DNA of 64,000 nucleotides from Yponomeuta sedellus (GCA_934045075.1 OW203723.1:4542577-4606576); one strand, 5' to 3'; counted from the first letter of the stretch, positions 11,045-22,681 are shown. Translations and numbers: made by a program. Notes: a model not told the origin generated them from the letters alone.

Positions 11045-11449
11045 TATATATATATTGGCCTTTTTGCATCTACTTAATGAGATGATTTATACAGCGTCCA
11101 GTGGTATCTTCACTCACACTAGATGGGTGAAGGGACCACTCCGACGCTGTAGTGCCTGGGTCATGGTTTTTATAGATGGTGTAGGCTTGCCCAGCACCTA
11201 TACCATCCTGACAGCCTAGTCGGCCTAGCCCACAGGAAAGACTAGTCAATACGTGCGGAGCCAACCAAGCTGCGGGTTTCCTCACGATGTTTTCCTTCAC
11301 CGTTAGCGTGTGGTATTGCGACTACAAATTCGCAAATGTACGTAACTTTGAAATTAAACAAAGTCATTGGTACATGCCCGCACTCGGGATCGAACCTGGG
11401 GCTCTCGCTTGCCAGTCTATGGTTCTACCCACTGAGCTACCACCGCTCC
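11045..11449 (-). mobile_element. tRNA-derived SINE, complete
   Basis: Read on the minus strand, the tRNA-like head begins at the target duplication: GGAGCGGTGGTAGCTCAGTG, with box A (TAGCTCAGTGGGTA) and box B (GGTTCGATCCC). A body with 'GAAGGAAAACATCGTGAGGA' follows, and the tail is a short TATATA run at 11045-11055. Length is 405 bp. The body block is also found at 32365-32390, which links the two copies. RNA polymerase III transcription from the internal boxes is expected for this class. Confidence 0.8.
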
Positions 11450-11460
11450 ACTCATACATA
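11450..11460. repeat. SINE target duplication, right
   Basis: ACTCATACATA, exact match to 11034-11044. Confidence 0.8.
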
Positions 11461-11640
11461 GTTATATATTAAATGGGTCAAATCGATTATTTATTAGGTA
11501 AAACGTAATTACCTTATTTCCCGACGTTTCGGCAGCGTTACAGTTGCCGTGGTCTCGGGTAGACTGTAATTAAGTTTTACCTAATAAATAATCGCGATTT
11601 GACCCGTTTTATATATAACTACATAGTTGAAATCGATCCA

Positions 11641-13040
11641 GCCTATTATTTACAACTCCACAACTTTAATAAAACTTTAAAACACAAAATCAGAACTAAA
11701 ATTTTACTTTCGACTTCCCGGTTTGTTTAAGTAGCTTTATGTTATATTTTCTGCCTCGTAATTAAACATTACTAGCATTTTTTATGATTTGAAGCTAAGT
11801 CTGAGATATAGTCACTCATCTCCCGTCAATAAACATGCGAAGTCGAAAACATTTCATCAAGTTGTTTGTTATGGCGCTACGCGCAGCTAACTAGCACTTT
11901 TTCTTTGGAAAAAGTGACCACCACAAATCCGCTATGTGACTCTCTTTTCAAGTAAGTCTTAAATGGTAAATATATCTTCCGTTAGACCAAAAAATATTTT
12001 AGTATATTTTTTGAGGACCTAAAAGCAACATAGAAATATATTTTAAAACTTTATTTTGCTAAACAGCCAAAAACGCGGTCAGCCATTTTTGTCTATGGTT
12101 TGAAGTCCCAAAAACTTGTAAACTTTGGATATTGACCATTTTGTTTGAGCATCAGGCTAAACGTGAACAGAATATCAGTAAAAAGATAACTTAGTCAATA
12201 ATTCTTATTTATTTTTAAACAAATAATTATGCTTTCTTCGTTGTAACCATTGAACGTAAAAATAAAAAAAATATTTTGCTGGATCGACATTCTTGTTGAG
12301 ATGAAAGACGCCATTGGCCTCCATTTTTAAAAGTTTCAAGTTTTTTTTAGGTAGGTACGTACGTGTTTTAAAACTAAAAAAATGTGACTGACATAATCAC
12401 AAAAAAAAGTTTTTAAAATATGATTACCTATCCTATATTATCACAAGCCAAGTCGTTAAAAGATGAAAACAGTTAAAGAAAATATTCATGCCGCACGAAG
12501 ACGAAGCGAATAGACAAAACAGTTTGTGATTGACAGCTTTTTTTTTGTTGCCAGAAAAAAAGTAATCGATTGCGATTCGAGTCTTGTCGTATTTTTTTTC
12601 ATTTGCTCGTGAATGATTTGTGAGAAGCTAAAGATATTAATTGATACACTTTTGCCTATTTATTCATTCCACACAAAACATTGTTTACAAAACACACCTC
12701 ATTGTTTACAAAACACACTAAAAAGAACATAACATAAATCATGATATTATTATTTCCCAATCGATTATAAATTAATAATTAGTACTGGCAACACCAAAGC
12801 CGAAAGTGGCAAAAAATACAGGAAGAAAACTTATTAAATTGATTGTTTTTATCGTTTAAATGGTTACTCCGAAAATATAAAAAATATTCGTGTTTTTATT
12901 AATAATGACCATTAATTACTTTGTATCATTATGAACATGCTGTTCACGCATAGCCGAAAGTGGTCAATGTCCTTTGACATTCAACTTAGTCAACAACATT
13001 CAACAACGTAAGTGATCTGTAAGCATAGCGAAATAACAAC
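11641..13040. other. No gene seen
   Basis: AT-rich with many homopolymer runs. No exon can be supported. The last 100 bp may be the 5' flank of the THAP exon that follows. Confidence 0.4.
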
Positions 13041-13049
13041 AACGCAACC

Positions 13050-13269
13050 ATGATTTCATCGAGTTTACATCCAAAATATAGCAATTATCATTATTGCATT
13101 GTTCGAGATTGCAAAAAAAACTTCAATAAAGACCCCCGGGAAGTTGTGGATTCGTGTACCTACCCAGTGAAATTAACATTCGAAAAACTGGGCTCAAACT
13201 TGCCAAAAGAGACCCCGATTCTTTATCGATTGAAATTCGGGTGTATTTATGTGAAGATCACTTTGATGT
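13050..13269 (+). pseudogene. THAP zinc-finger exon, frameshifted
   Basis: From the ATG at 13050 the frame gives HYCIVRDCKKN, the CxxxxC start of a C2CH THAP DNA-binding domain. The matching second half, CEDHFD, appears about 50 residues later but in another frame (about 13235-13269) and ends on GAT followed by GTAAGT, a consensus donor. In THAP proteins CxxH followed by F is the expected second zinc pair, often close to an exon end. A one-base shift somewhere between about 13130 and 13230 would explain the split. It could be a relic of a P-element-type transposase or of a host THAP gene; no downstream exon is visible. Confidence 0.45.
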
Positions 13270-13271
13270 AA

Positions 13272-13590
13272 GTCCTATAATAATCAATGTCCACTGGCTC
13301 TGGCTGTAACATGTTTGTTTACAAACGGAAGATGGTTTCAACATGGCGGATAGCGTTTTCACCGTTCCGAATTAAAATCGGAAAATATTTTTTTACTTTG
13401 CAAATTTTGCAGCCATCCTGCATACTTACCTAGCAAAATCATTATATTTCGGTTTCTAACATTAAATAGTATAGGAAATTATTCATTTATCGCGTCAAAT
13501 TTGATACGAGTCAAATAGCAGATTCCAATAAACATCTTTTATCTCTTTTTAGAGAGAACTTACGTATTTAAAGGACTACGACCAAGGACT
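13272..13590. other. No gene seen
   Basis: Presumed intron or intergenic DNA after the THAP donor; nothing recognised. Confidence 0.35.
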
Positions 13591-13768
13591 TTAAAGCCAG
13601 GTTTTCACGGTCTTAGTTCGCTCGGTCCGAGTGCGCCATCCGAGTAAACTAATGCTTCTGATTGGCTATTTTGGTGCTGTCCCGAAAAACCATCCAATCA
13701 GATGCATTAGTTTACTCGGATGGCGCACTCGGTCCGAGCGTACTCAGACCGTGAAAACCCGGCTTTAA
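13591..13768. mobile_element. TTAA-flanked MITE (piggyBac type)
   Basis: TTAA at 13591-13594 and 13765-13768 bound a 170-bp element with inverted repeats of about 75 bp. Ends are AGCCAGGTTTTCACGGTC and, inverted, AGCCGGGTTTTCACGGTC; arms continue through GAGTGCGCCATCCGAGTAAA. TTAA duplication is the signature of piggyBac insertion. No coding capacity. Confidence 0.8.
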
Positions 13769-15042
13769 GCAGTTTTGCCAAAAACGACCGGCCACGGAAA
13801 TTGATTAAGCGCTTTAAGCATTATAATATAACATAGGTGCTGTGCCTTGGGTTTGCCCAGAACCACATTTTCCTTTAGTCTCAGACTTACTCTTATCGCT
13901 TTAGCCAGTCGTTAAGTTATGTTGACATTCATAAATGGAGACAGAATGCATTGTTCCGCTGTTATGGGCTATTCTGTGCTATTACCATATTTACAATAGT
14001 TAGGATTGCATTTTTATGTTTTCAACTTTGATTTTTATGGCACTCTGTATAATGTTTGCTTTCTTATTTTGTCGTTCTGACCTGTTCTTACTGTGTAGAA
14101 TGTTTTTATGCTTTTTAGTTTTAAATCTGAATATGAGATAGGATAAAAAAATACAATCAGACTTTTGACTGTGTTTGCGCCTGCCAAAAAATATGTCACC
14201 TCCTTGCTGGTTTTAACTTGTTCGGTACTTCGTTTAATTTTGTCAATAAGGTAGCGTTAGCTTGTTAGTGCAAACAACACGTATAATTTGGCAAAAAATT
14301 CTAGAAATATAAAAACAAAACTTTGTACGGAGAAAAGACCCTTTTTGCGACCCTGTTATTGAACATGCGTAAAAAATATACGAGGATTTACAGAAAATCT
14401 GTTCAGACAGTTACCACTTGTCTTTAAATTTGAGACAGATAACGTTACATAACCACGGTTAATGTAAGTTTTTTTGTGCAATGAAGCTTTACTATATTTT
14501 TATTTATTTAGGCTTACATAATAAAGGTACAGATTAAGTGGATTCGGACCAGGAGGTCCATAACCATAACTAGTTTGTCTCGAGAATTTAAGATATGGGT
14601 CTTCATATCTTAAATTATTCTTACATAGTATTGAAATGAAAGTAATGTGTAATTAATAGATTAATAATTAATTAATAAGGTACGCTGTATTGTTTAAAGA
14701 ACGTGACTCCTGACGGCATGCTACCCATACACACCTACACCCTTTCGCATAGCTAACATGACGAATGTCAAAAGTCGCTACTTCCCAGTACATGCTACAT
14801 AATTATGCTGGTACAAATTTTTCGCAAAATAAATGATGAAGCGAATCGTCTCTACTTGTAGGCGGCAGTCGACAGTACCGAGTTAGTTCCCAACCGTTAT
14901 GTTTGATCACCCCCGATTTTATACACTTGGTAGGAGGAGTCGTCAGCCAGGTAGCTGATTCTCGTAAGATGAATTATGATTATGAACTCAGTGAAAAAGA
15001 GATTTCTATGACAGATATTTTTATTTGCACGTGGGCCTTCAT
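13769..15042. other. No gene seen
   Basis: Intergenic. An AAGATATGGGTC...ATCTTAAATT palindromic stretch is near 14588-14617. No coding evidence. Confidence 0.35.
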
Positions 15043-15265
15043 CGTCGTCGTCAGGCTATACTAGTCCACTGCTGGACATAGCTCTCCCCTAAAGAGCGCC
15101 ACGTTGTGCTATCGTAGGAGGTAATGCCCGTAATCCCCACGCTGGGCATGCGGGTTGGGGGATCGCAGTTAGGTGGAACTGTTTTGCAGGGGGCGTTGCT
15201 GCCCACCCCAGGGTTTGTGTCCCTTAGTCGCCTTTTACGACAACCGCGGGAATAATAGGCCTTCA
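15043..15265 (-). repeat. RTE-type LINE 3' end relic
   Basis: On the minus strand it encodes TTWRSLGESYVQQWT, the C-terminal signature of RTE reverse transcriptase ORFs, and contains GTCCAGCAGTGGACTAGTAT followed by the tail. Blocks such as 'AAGGGACACAAACC' and 'CCCCAACCCGCATGCCCAGC' recur at 62905-63120. Confidence 0.7.
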
Positions 15266-15329
15266 TTATATGACAAATAGATGTCTATCGTCAATTTCAG
15301 GGTCCGGACTGAGAGACTTTCGATGAGTG

Positions 15330-15340
15330 TAATCTGAGTG
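15330..15340. repeat. SINE target duplication, left
   Basis: TAATCTGAGTG, repeated exactly at 15706-15716. Confidence 0.8.
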
Positions 15341-15705
15341 AAGCGCTCGTGGCCTAGGCGAACCGAGTGATTTTAATCAATCACTTGGTTAAGCAACAAC
15401 AGGCGCGGTTAGGTACGGGATGGGTAAGCGTCCCGTGACTACCGCTAGTGGCATTTTTCCGAGCTCTTCCGTGCTTCGCAAGGCATGTTAAGCCGTTGGT
15501 ACCGGCTGTCATATAATGGCAGCCGTTAAGCCATGTCAGAGGCCTTATGGGCGGCTTGATAACTTCTGACAGTAAGGCCCGCCACTGTCTTACAATCCTC
15601 CACCAACCCGGACTTGGCCCCCGTGGTGGAGTATGGCCTAACCTTCCTGCGACGCAGGAAGAGACCCGTGCCCCAGCAGTGGGGACTTACAAGGGTTGAT
15701 AACGA
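15341..15705 (+). mobile_element. 5S-rRNA-like SINE, complete copy
   Basis: A 365-bp element between 11-bp target duplications. Its first 110 bases carry TTAAGCAACAACAGGCGCGG followed by TTAGGTACGGGATGGGTAA, which lines up with the AATTAAGCA...GGGCGCGGTTAGTACTTAGATGGGTGACC internal-promoter region of animal 5S rRNA. The body that follows (TTTTTCCGAGC, CGTGCTTCGCAAGGCA, GGCGGCTTGATAACTTCTGA) and the 3' end (CCCCAGCAGTGGGGAC, GGGTTGATA) are shared by six other copies here. RNA polymerase III transcription from the 5S-like region is inferred. A short minus-strand open frame at 15747-15526 is incidental. Confidence 0.75.
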
Positions 15706-15716
15706 TAATCTGAGTG
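15706..15716. repeat. SINE target duplication, right
   Basis: TAATCTGAGTG, exact match to 15330-15340. Confidence 0.8.
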
Positions 15717-17380
15717 TTTGATAGATATTTAAATTACGGATATTCAAAACATATTGTTTCTTATTCTGTACTTAGTATTTCATCGTCAAAGATTTATGCT
15801 AAAACTAATAATTTTGGAAACATGCTTTCTTTATTAAAAGTTAAGAATAAGAATAAATAATTAACTTATTCGTAACTTAATTAAAAGCCCTATTAGAATT
15901 TAGAACCCGTCGCGAAGTAAAATACAAAAGTGCGATGAATTATATCAAGCTAGCGGTGTGCCGGGCGGAAATATTTGAAATATTTGCGGTTCTGTGAGCG
16001 GGAACTGTTATGGGTAGGTATGTAATGGGAATATTTTCATTATTTTCACTCGCAGAAATGGAAATATTGTTCGATTTTGACAAATAAATTCAATTGGCTT
16101 ATTGGCTTTAAATCTAATTCATCTTATTCTTTGTAAAAATGCCTCGTGTATAAGCTGTTGGTTTTCCAATAAACAATAAAAACAAAACAAAACAAATGAA
16201 AGGTATGGACAACGCGAATGTCGCACACCTACGTCCACGTCCGTTCTATAGAAGTTTTCCTGTGACGTAATGTAGCTACATGACGTCACGGAAAAATCAA
16301 AACGGTGGACGTCTGCCTCAAATAGTTTGATTTTTTTACTTACATTGTTATGTTATGTTTTACGTACCTAATAAACAAAATAAAATCTTCTTATTTATGT
16401 GCTGTCTCCTATCGGAGGATGTCAACCTCGGCTAACTAACTTTTCAAGGTTGCTAATTCAAACAAGAAACTGGTACTCTGTTGAAACCACTGCCGTAGTT
16501 TTTGTAGCCAGGTATCTTCCTGGAACCTTTAAAGAAGACAAAAAACTAAATTTTTAATTTGTAAGAAGGAATTTTATTTTATTTGTTTTTCTATAAGTAA
16601 ATACGACTGCATCCGTTGAATTCTGTTCTTCGATAAGCATACGTAATTTAGTTTTAGCCCCGCCATTTGAGGCTTAAAATTTTGACTCTTTAGCAGTCGG
16701 TTATTTTTGAGTGGGATTTTTCTTAACAGAATTGACTTCTATTCCGGAGTGGCTCCATAACCGCATAATGCATGCCGAATGCGTTTGGTACTGCATCCTG
16801 TCTGCGCAGACATGATTTAGGTCAAACACCAGATTAATGCCGAAAGAAACTAACATCTGAAACAACTGGGGAAAGACCAAATTCCTAATTTATGCAGTCG
16901 ACAAGTTCGATTTGGTTGGGTTGTGAAACAATATTTTGTGTGCATTTTTACCTTGGAAGTATTACGTACTACCTACATACTATTATCTCTTAAGCGATAT
17001 ACTGGGCACTATGATAATAAGGCTACTTTTAATTCTAAAAATTAATTCATCAACTAAAAGCCCTATAAATCATTCACAATATTCTCTTAGGCGTAAAGAA
17101 CCAGTTCAATTTCAACTGCATGACTAACTCACTTTCCTCTTCCTCTGCACAGCAATTTCGTTCCACATGTCTTGTGAATGAAATCAGTCACTATCACAAC
17201 GACATAGGGTGCTTTATAGATCACGTTTGGTGGCCCGCGAGCTAGTTACCAAATGTAGAGTCATTTAGATGCGCGTGGGCAGCTTGCAATTTGCAAGATG
17301 TGGGTGGGGCGAGGGTGGGATTCAGTTTGCTGCCTGGATGTGTGTTGATATATCCTTATACAGGGTTATTTTTAAAATGG
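15717..17380. other. No gene seen; one small palindromic element
   Basis: At 16230-16315 is a small inverted-repeat element with the near-perfect centre GTGACGTAATGTAGCTACAT/GACGTCAC (16257-16293) and outer ACGTCCAC blocks on both sides. Otherwise short open frames without domains. Confidence 0.45.
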
Positions 17381-17381
17381 A

Positions 17382-17505
17382 AGAGTCCGACCAGGTTTCG
17401 CTCTTTATTGAAGAGCTTAATCATGGTGAGTAGAGTCGGAGCTCGCGTTAGCGGTTTTTCGTCTTTGTCAAAGGTACACGAATAAGACCTGGTGGGACTC
17501 TCCCG
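17382..17505. mobile_element. Short inverted-repeat element, probable MITE
   Basis: AGAGTCCGACCAGGTTT at the left and, inverted, AGAGTCCCACCAGGTCT at the right bound about 120 bp. No target duplication is obvious. Confidence 0.4.
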
Positions 17506-18858
17506 ACGAAAATCAAGTACATAAGTGAATCCGGAATGAAGCTAATAACATCAATTTAATAAGAAAGCGGTATAATAAAAATGTAAATATTTGATAAGTG
17601 GTGTAGATAATGTAAGTATAGCTTAGTGGTGGGTAATATAGGTTTATCTCGGTGGTGATTGTTATTCAATAAATAAAGGTAATAATGTATTTCTCTGCGA
17701 TATTACTTTATCACCTTCTTGTAAACCCCCAATCATGACAAGAGTTTCTTTTTTGACTACAACATTCTTTCCATGATTTTTTTTTTCTTATTTTATGGGC
17801 GCTAAAACTCATGCATTGAACTTTCATTGAATGTCTTTAATTTCAGGCATCTTAGTCATCTCAATAATCTTGCAGTCTTCTTGCACAAAGTACGCTTAAC
17901 ACATTTTTTTTTAACAATCAATGCATTGAACTATCAACGCTAAAGATATTTTTTTAAATTTTTGCGTCGTTTCCATACCACGTTGTGTATCTTCAGCCCT
18001 CAGCCGCGCTGTAAAATGCATGCGATGGTTTCATTCCCGTCTACCAGCTACAACTCTACTAGAGTCCGCGTGGCATGAGTCACGCGATCTCGGGGTCGAT
18101 GCACCGCCGGCTTTGGACATGAGGCCGAAATAGAATAGGCCACGGGTGCTCCGTTTAAGTATCTATATCGAGTCGTAAACTAGCTGCTGTACGTTCGTTA
18201 GTTCCAAAGTTATACTGATATTTTGGGTACGATACACCTAGAGATACTGCACGTACGTATGAATTTCATTTTTGGTGCGCGATAATTTTTTCTGGCTTCT
18301 GTAGGTCTTTCAGTCTGTTTTTCGCCCGCCCCTCTGTCCGTTTGTTCGTCTGTCAATCTGTCTGTCCGTCTGTTCACCCGTGCGAGATATCAGTCAGAAA
18401 TCATACCTAAGGAGTAGAATAGAAACCTCGTAACGAGTAACAGGTGGCGAGGTCATCGCACTGCAGTTCTGTCTAGAAATAGAGCCTAGCTGGGGACTGC
18501 AGTTAAAAGAGATTGCCCGTAATTAATTTCCAAGAAGAGATCGTTGACGAATTGCCATGTTTTTGTAGGAAGGCGGTTCCGTGAGCACCAAATTACGTTG
18601 TATTCAAGCGTATGGAGAGAGTTAGACGACGGGAGTTTACGCTTCGATGACCATTGAAAGAAAACCGTTATCTGAAATGCCTGGGCTCAATAAAAAAGAA
18701 AGGCAGTTGTATTCTGTATTACAGTGAGTAGAAAGTTGTGCGACAGAACCGACAAACGATGATGCTGTAGCTCCAGTTTAGATTGGATTGCCATACCTTG
18801 TAGAAACGGTATTTAAATCCACGAAAGAATATTGCGTTTATTTGGACATACTCGTATG
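17506..18858. other. No gene seen
   Basis: Contains a CTGT/CCGT-rich tract at 18310-18375. The GC-rich stretch near 18050-18140 gives no exon I can support. Confidence 0.4.
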
Positions 18859-18859
18859 T

Positions 18860-19245
18860 ATTCGAATGGTGGCGTGGTGGCCGGGTCATCTATCTCCGTC
18901 CAAAGTGGTTGAGTTGGCTGACCTCTGCGTTATGCTCGTGAACGAGTGCTGTTCGTGCTGGCCGCAGCACTTGTTAGGTTTTAAATTCCAAATAGGTCTA
19001 TTAGGAATTTAAAATCATTAATGGCAATCATGGAATCTTATCATACGTATATGTGTATCTGATGTATATAGATTTAAGAGGACTTTAGAAAAGATGGTCA
19101 GAGTCGAGTTTTTTCCCCGCTGCCTTTTTCTCCACTACACTACGGCCCGAAGGCAGCGGCTTTCACTTTTATGATACATTGTACTTTGACATTCGGCAAA
19201 TAGAATGTAAATTCTTTACGTTGAAATAAATTGTATTGAACTGAA
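18860..19245 (+). repeat. REP-A dispersed retroelement, copy 1
   Basis: Begins ATTCGAATGGTGGCGTGGTG, continues through TTATGCTCGTGAACGAGTGC and GGCCGCAGCACTT, and ends CTTTACGTTGAAATAAATTG with a TTGAA-like tail. Copies 2 (46012-46432) and 3 (58975-59300, inverted) share the same order of blocks. The AATAAA plus (TTGAA)n end marks a LINE-dependent retroelement. Confidence 0.65.
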
Positions 19246-19281
19246 TTGTAGGCCGATCGACATGACTGATTACCCGTCTCT

Positions 19282-19345
19282 CATTTCCTTCAGCAACTTT
19301 CGGTCATAAGGTTGTCTGGAAGAAATAGCTTTTAGCAATAAGGCC
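19282..19345 (+). repeat. LINE 3' end fragment
   Basis: AAGGTTGTCTGGAAGAAATA followed by GCTTTTAGCAATAAGGCCG, matching 130-180. Confidence 0.5.
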
Positions 19346-19594
19346 GATTCTATCTTTACATGCTAAATATGTACTGGTGATTTTTTTCCACTACGCTATG
19401 ACCCAAAATCAGCTAATTACATTTACCATTGTACAGTGACATCAGCATACGGAATGTAAATTTACGTTGGATTTTGTTTTTAATTTGATTTTATAAAGTG
19501 AAAGCGAAGTTTAGGTGTAGATCATTCGGCGATTTTAGAAACTGCTTTCCGCTTTAAAAAATCTTTTAACCTTTGTTTAGAATGGATTTTCATT

Positions 19595-19640
19595 GCTGGA
19601 TTTCACGTGGACGAAGCCGCGGGCAGGAGCCACTAAACTA
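19595..19640 (+). repeat. Helitron-like 3' end relic
   Basis: CGTGGACGAAGCCGCGGGCA followed by a CTA stop resembles the conserved 3' end of lepidopteran Helitrons. Only the end is recognisable. Confidence 0.35.
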
Positions 19641-20480
19641 AACAACTATTTTATAAAGAACTTAGAACCAACCTGCCAAATGTCTCCGTAAAAAAATAAT
19701 AGACGCTATATCTTAGTTTTCAGTCCTATTCACAACATTGCAAGCTGGAGTTATGACTGAATAACTTAAAAAGTGAGAAAAAATATAACAACAATATGTC
19801 TCAACATATTTAAAGATTTTTAATAAGAAAACATTTAAGTCTATTTGACTCAATTTCTCATTCTTGTCCGATTATGTTTCTGAAAAAATTATGTAAAGTA
19901 ACAAACATAACATTAAAAAAAATTCATGCCTGTATCCCAGAGAGGTAGGCAGAGATCAAGGACTGCCACGTGCCACGATCCTGACAGATCACCTTCACTC
20001 TATCAACGTCCATTAGTCGTTGCATGCACGCAGGCCAGTTTTCGTTTCGGCTATTTTTTGTAAAGAAAATATGCGATTTTTATTTTCATTTATTACCTGC
20101 GTCATGACGTCATATAGTTTGCGAAGAAACTCGTAAGGCTGGGGCGTTACCATGGCGATACGAATTGTTACCAAATTAGTAACTTCACGACCGGGTGAAG
20201 GGCGTTTTAAGCGTTTCGAAACAAAGATTTTTTTGAGTTTAATTTCTACAGTCCTTTTCTACACTTATGTATACAAATTGATTTATCCATTTAGGTTTGT
20301 AATAGCTAATGCCAAATTGCTACAAACGTGAAAAATCTACAATATCACCATATTATGTTTCTAAGTTGTTTCCATATAAGTACTCTCTGAAATGTTTTCA
20401 TAGAAGTAGTCTAGAAATTCCGTGTTTACCTTTAATTGGCAAAATCGCTAGCCTTAAGTCAGATTTATTACAAGCTTTGT
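19641..20480. other. No gene seen; one dispersed repeat
   Basis: At 19925-20040 'GCCTGTATCCCAGAGAGGTA' and following bases match, from memory, a repeat common in moth genomes. No gene. Confidence 0.35.
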
Positions 20481-20632
20481 CATAATAAAAACTGTATTTA
20501 CACGGATTTTACCCGTTTAATTTTACATTTTTCCGACGTTTCGGCACTTTTTCAAGTACCGAAAAAGAGCGGAAAATTATAAAAATGTAAAATTAAACAA
20601 GTAAAATCCGTGTAAATACAGTTTTTATTATG
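20481..20632. mobile_element. Foldback element with about 50-bp arms
   Basis: CATAATAAAAACTGTATTTA and onward to about 20532 is inverted at 20582-20632. The centre carries CCGACGTTTCGGCAC followed by TTTTTCAAGTACCGAAAAAG, itself a small palindrome. The core resembles, but differs from, the GTTTCGGCAGCGTTGC family. Confidence 0.7.
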
Positions 20633-21146
20633 TCTAGTGCTCGTGTTATCCTTAGAAAATACTAAGCTTTGTCATGTTTGCGTATTTGCTGTTGGTGTAC
20701 CTAAAATAAATAAAAATAAAGGTAATATAGGTATTGAAGTTTGTCACGTCAAATCCTGTAGGAAACAATAAATTTTGGCTATGCGATTCAGTTAGCGTAC
20801 CTATTACCTAAAACTTCATTTAGATACCTCCGCGTCTTCCTCAAATCTTCAAACGTAACGTCTGTGAAACCCGCGATAAACAAGTCTTCAGCAACGGTTT
20901 TAGAGCAACATCAATAGAAAGTCCCGCGGAGCTGGCGGCCAGCCAAAGCCGGCAGATGAGGATATGAAAAACATTGCAGTATCAGCCTAATTCAGTAGTT
21001 CAGACTTACGGAGAGAAAAATAAGATAAAATTAAAGAATCGACTGTTAGGCGGTACGAAGTCCGCTGGGTAAGCTTGTAAAAAATAAAAAATACTCACCA
21101 ACCCGACTGCTGTACATTAACTACAGACAAACACGATATCTTCTGT
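20633..21146. other. No gene; Helitron 3' piece inside
   Basis: 21007-21074 repeats the 3' half of the 9169-9351 Helitron-like element (TTACGGAGAGAAAA, ATCGACTGTTAGGCGGTACG). Nothing else is recognised. Confidence 0.45.
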
Positions 21147-21225
21147 GACACAGCAGTAGCGCATCAGCCTACCATAAGAGAGGTTCCGGGTTCAAATCCC
21201 GGATCGGGTCAATTCGCATAGATAC
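21147..21225 (+). repeat. tRNA-like SINE head, partial
   Basis: GCAGTAGCGCATCAGCCTAC, then GAGGTTCCGGGTTCAAATCC, resembles the head of the SINE-C copies at 39232-39157 and 48877-48800. It has a deletion in the D-arm to anticodon region and is not a functional tRNA. Confidence 0.5.
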
Positions 21226-21424
21226 CTCGGAACCAGTCAATTTGAATCCCGAATTTAATGTCAAATTTTGGTCCCGCCTGCTTAGTCGGTAGTTAATTTT
21301 CAGCAGTTCCGACTGCTGGACTGGACTGGACCAACAATCCGTTGTTGGTTATTTTTCATTGCAGTTTCAATTCCTGTATTTTTAGTATTTTTTTATTTTT
21401 TTCTGGTTTTTTGGTGGTCTGTGA

Positions 21425-21565
21425 AGCTTACGCAAAACCGACTCCAAAATACACTTCGACGATACCTAGATATATACGAATTTCGAATATAAGGTCATAT
21501 TCGTTAAAATTATTTCTGCGTTTTAGTGCCTTAATGCACAGACGTCGGTTTTTATTTTAAATTTT
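21425..21565 (+). repeat. AACCGACTTC-family fragment
   Basis: ACCTAGATATATACGAATTT, then ATTATTTCTGCGTTTTAGTG and GTCGGTTTTTATTTTAAA. The same order occurs at 41760-41885 and, inverted, at 38581-38700. Confidence 0.6.
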
Positions 21566-22681
21566 TAACTGGAACAGTCTGTTAATTGATTTTTTAAAAG
21601 AATAGCTTTGTTATTTATAAAAACGCCGAAATAAACCATAAGCGCTGATTAGAATAGTCTGTGGCTGAGATTTTACTAGGAAATAAAGATTATTAATGAA
21701 TTTTGTCTGAGTGCCATGAATGTGGAGTTTCTTTGTTAGCCTCTTTTCCACATAATCTTTCACTTTGATATTCATTACGTAAACATTTTTGGTCTTACAT
21801 ATTTGTAAAACGAAAACACTCGATAAACGCCGATTAGCACACCGAAATAGTATGTAGTGGAGATTTTAGAAGGAAAACGTAACCAGAGATTAAATAAACT
21901 GCCTCTGAAGAGTGCTTTAGAGGAATCGTGTTTTTTTTGTAAATAAGGACGTTTTTATAATGAACAAAACTATTTCAATTGAATTGAATATGATACATCC
22001 TAAACTCGAATCGTCGTGACCCTGTGAAACCTGGCAATTCTAATGAAGCTCAGAATTCCAGTGACGTCAGTAACTAAGCAGATTAAAACAACCGTCTCTA
22101 CAAAACAACTGATATGCTGCCAGCTGACGGGTGTCCAAAAATATTCCCCCAAATCAGCTGATATCCACTCGTTCGTTGCTATGCCGTCCCGGCCGTGAGC
22201 GTTATTGTCCGATCCAATGCATTCCATCTGGCATTAGTGCAGACAGTTGGCATTTGATACCATGTAAACAGCAGGGGATCAATTGATGAACACAGTTTTT
22301 TCAAAATAAAAAAACCGACTTCAATAAAGACGCATTTAAAAGCAATGAATAATCTCATAGCATAGGAGAGTGACGGCATTAAGAGTAGATTGGGTTTTGA
22401 CAAAATCCATTTGCAACCATCCTTGAAGTAACTTCTTTCCAACACAAGGATAGTCGTCAAAATCGGTTATCGTGATAATATTTGCCTTTGCAAGATTCTT
22501 TCTTGGAGCCGATCAACAGATTTTGACCGACTTGATATTGGACCATCTTTAATGGGTATCTTAAGAATGGTCAAATCCAAACATTCAATATTATTTGTAA
22601 CAAAAAAATAGTGAAATGGGAAAACTCGCTTAAGAATTATTATATACAAGAAAAAATACATACCTCCGTAATATAAAATAT
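21566..22681. other. No gene seen
   Basis: A degenerate AACCGACTTC piece lies at 22308-22325. Minus-strand open frames at 22000-22733 overlap each other and show no family. Confidence 0.4.

Larger units (their letters stand above)
11022..11640. mobile_element. Foldback element split by a SINE
   Basis: The flank GATTCGCGATACTCATACATA is interrupted at 11044 and resumes after 11450 with GTTATATATTAAATGGG. Arms 'CGATTATTTATTAGGTAAAA' and 'TTTTACCTAATAAATAATCG' enclose the core GACGTTTCGGCAGCGTTACA. Removing the insert restores the arrangement seen uninterrupted at 9831. Confidence 0.65.
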
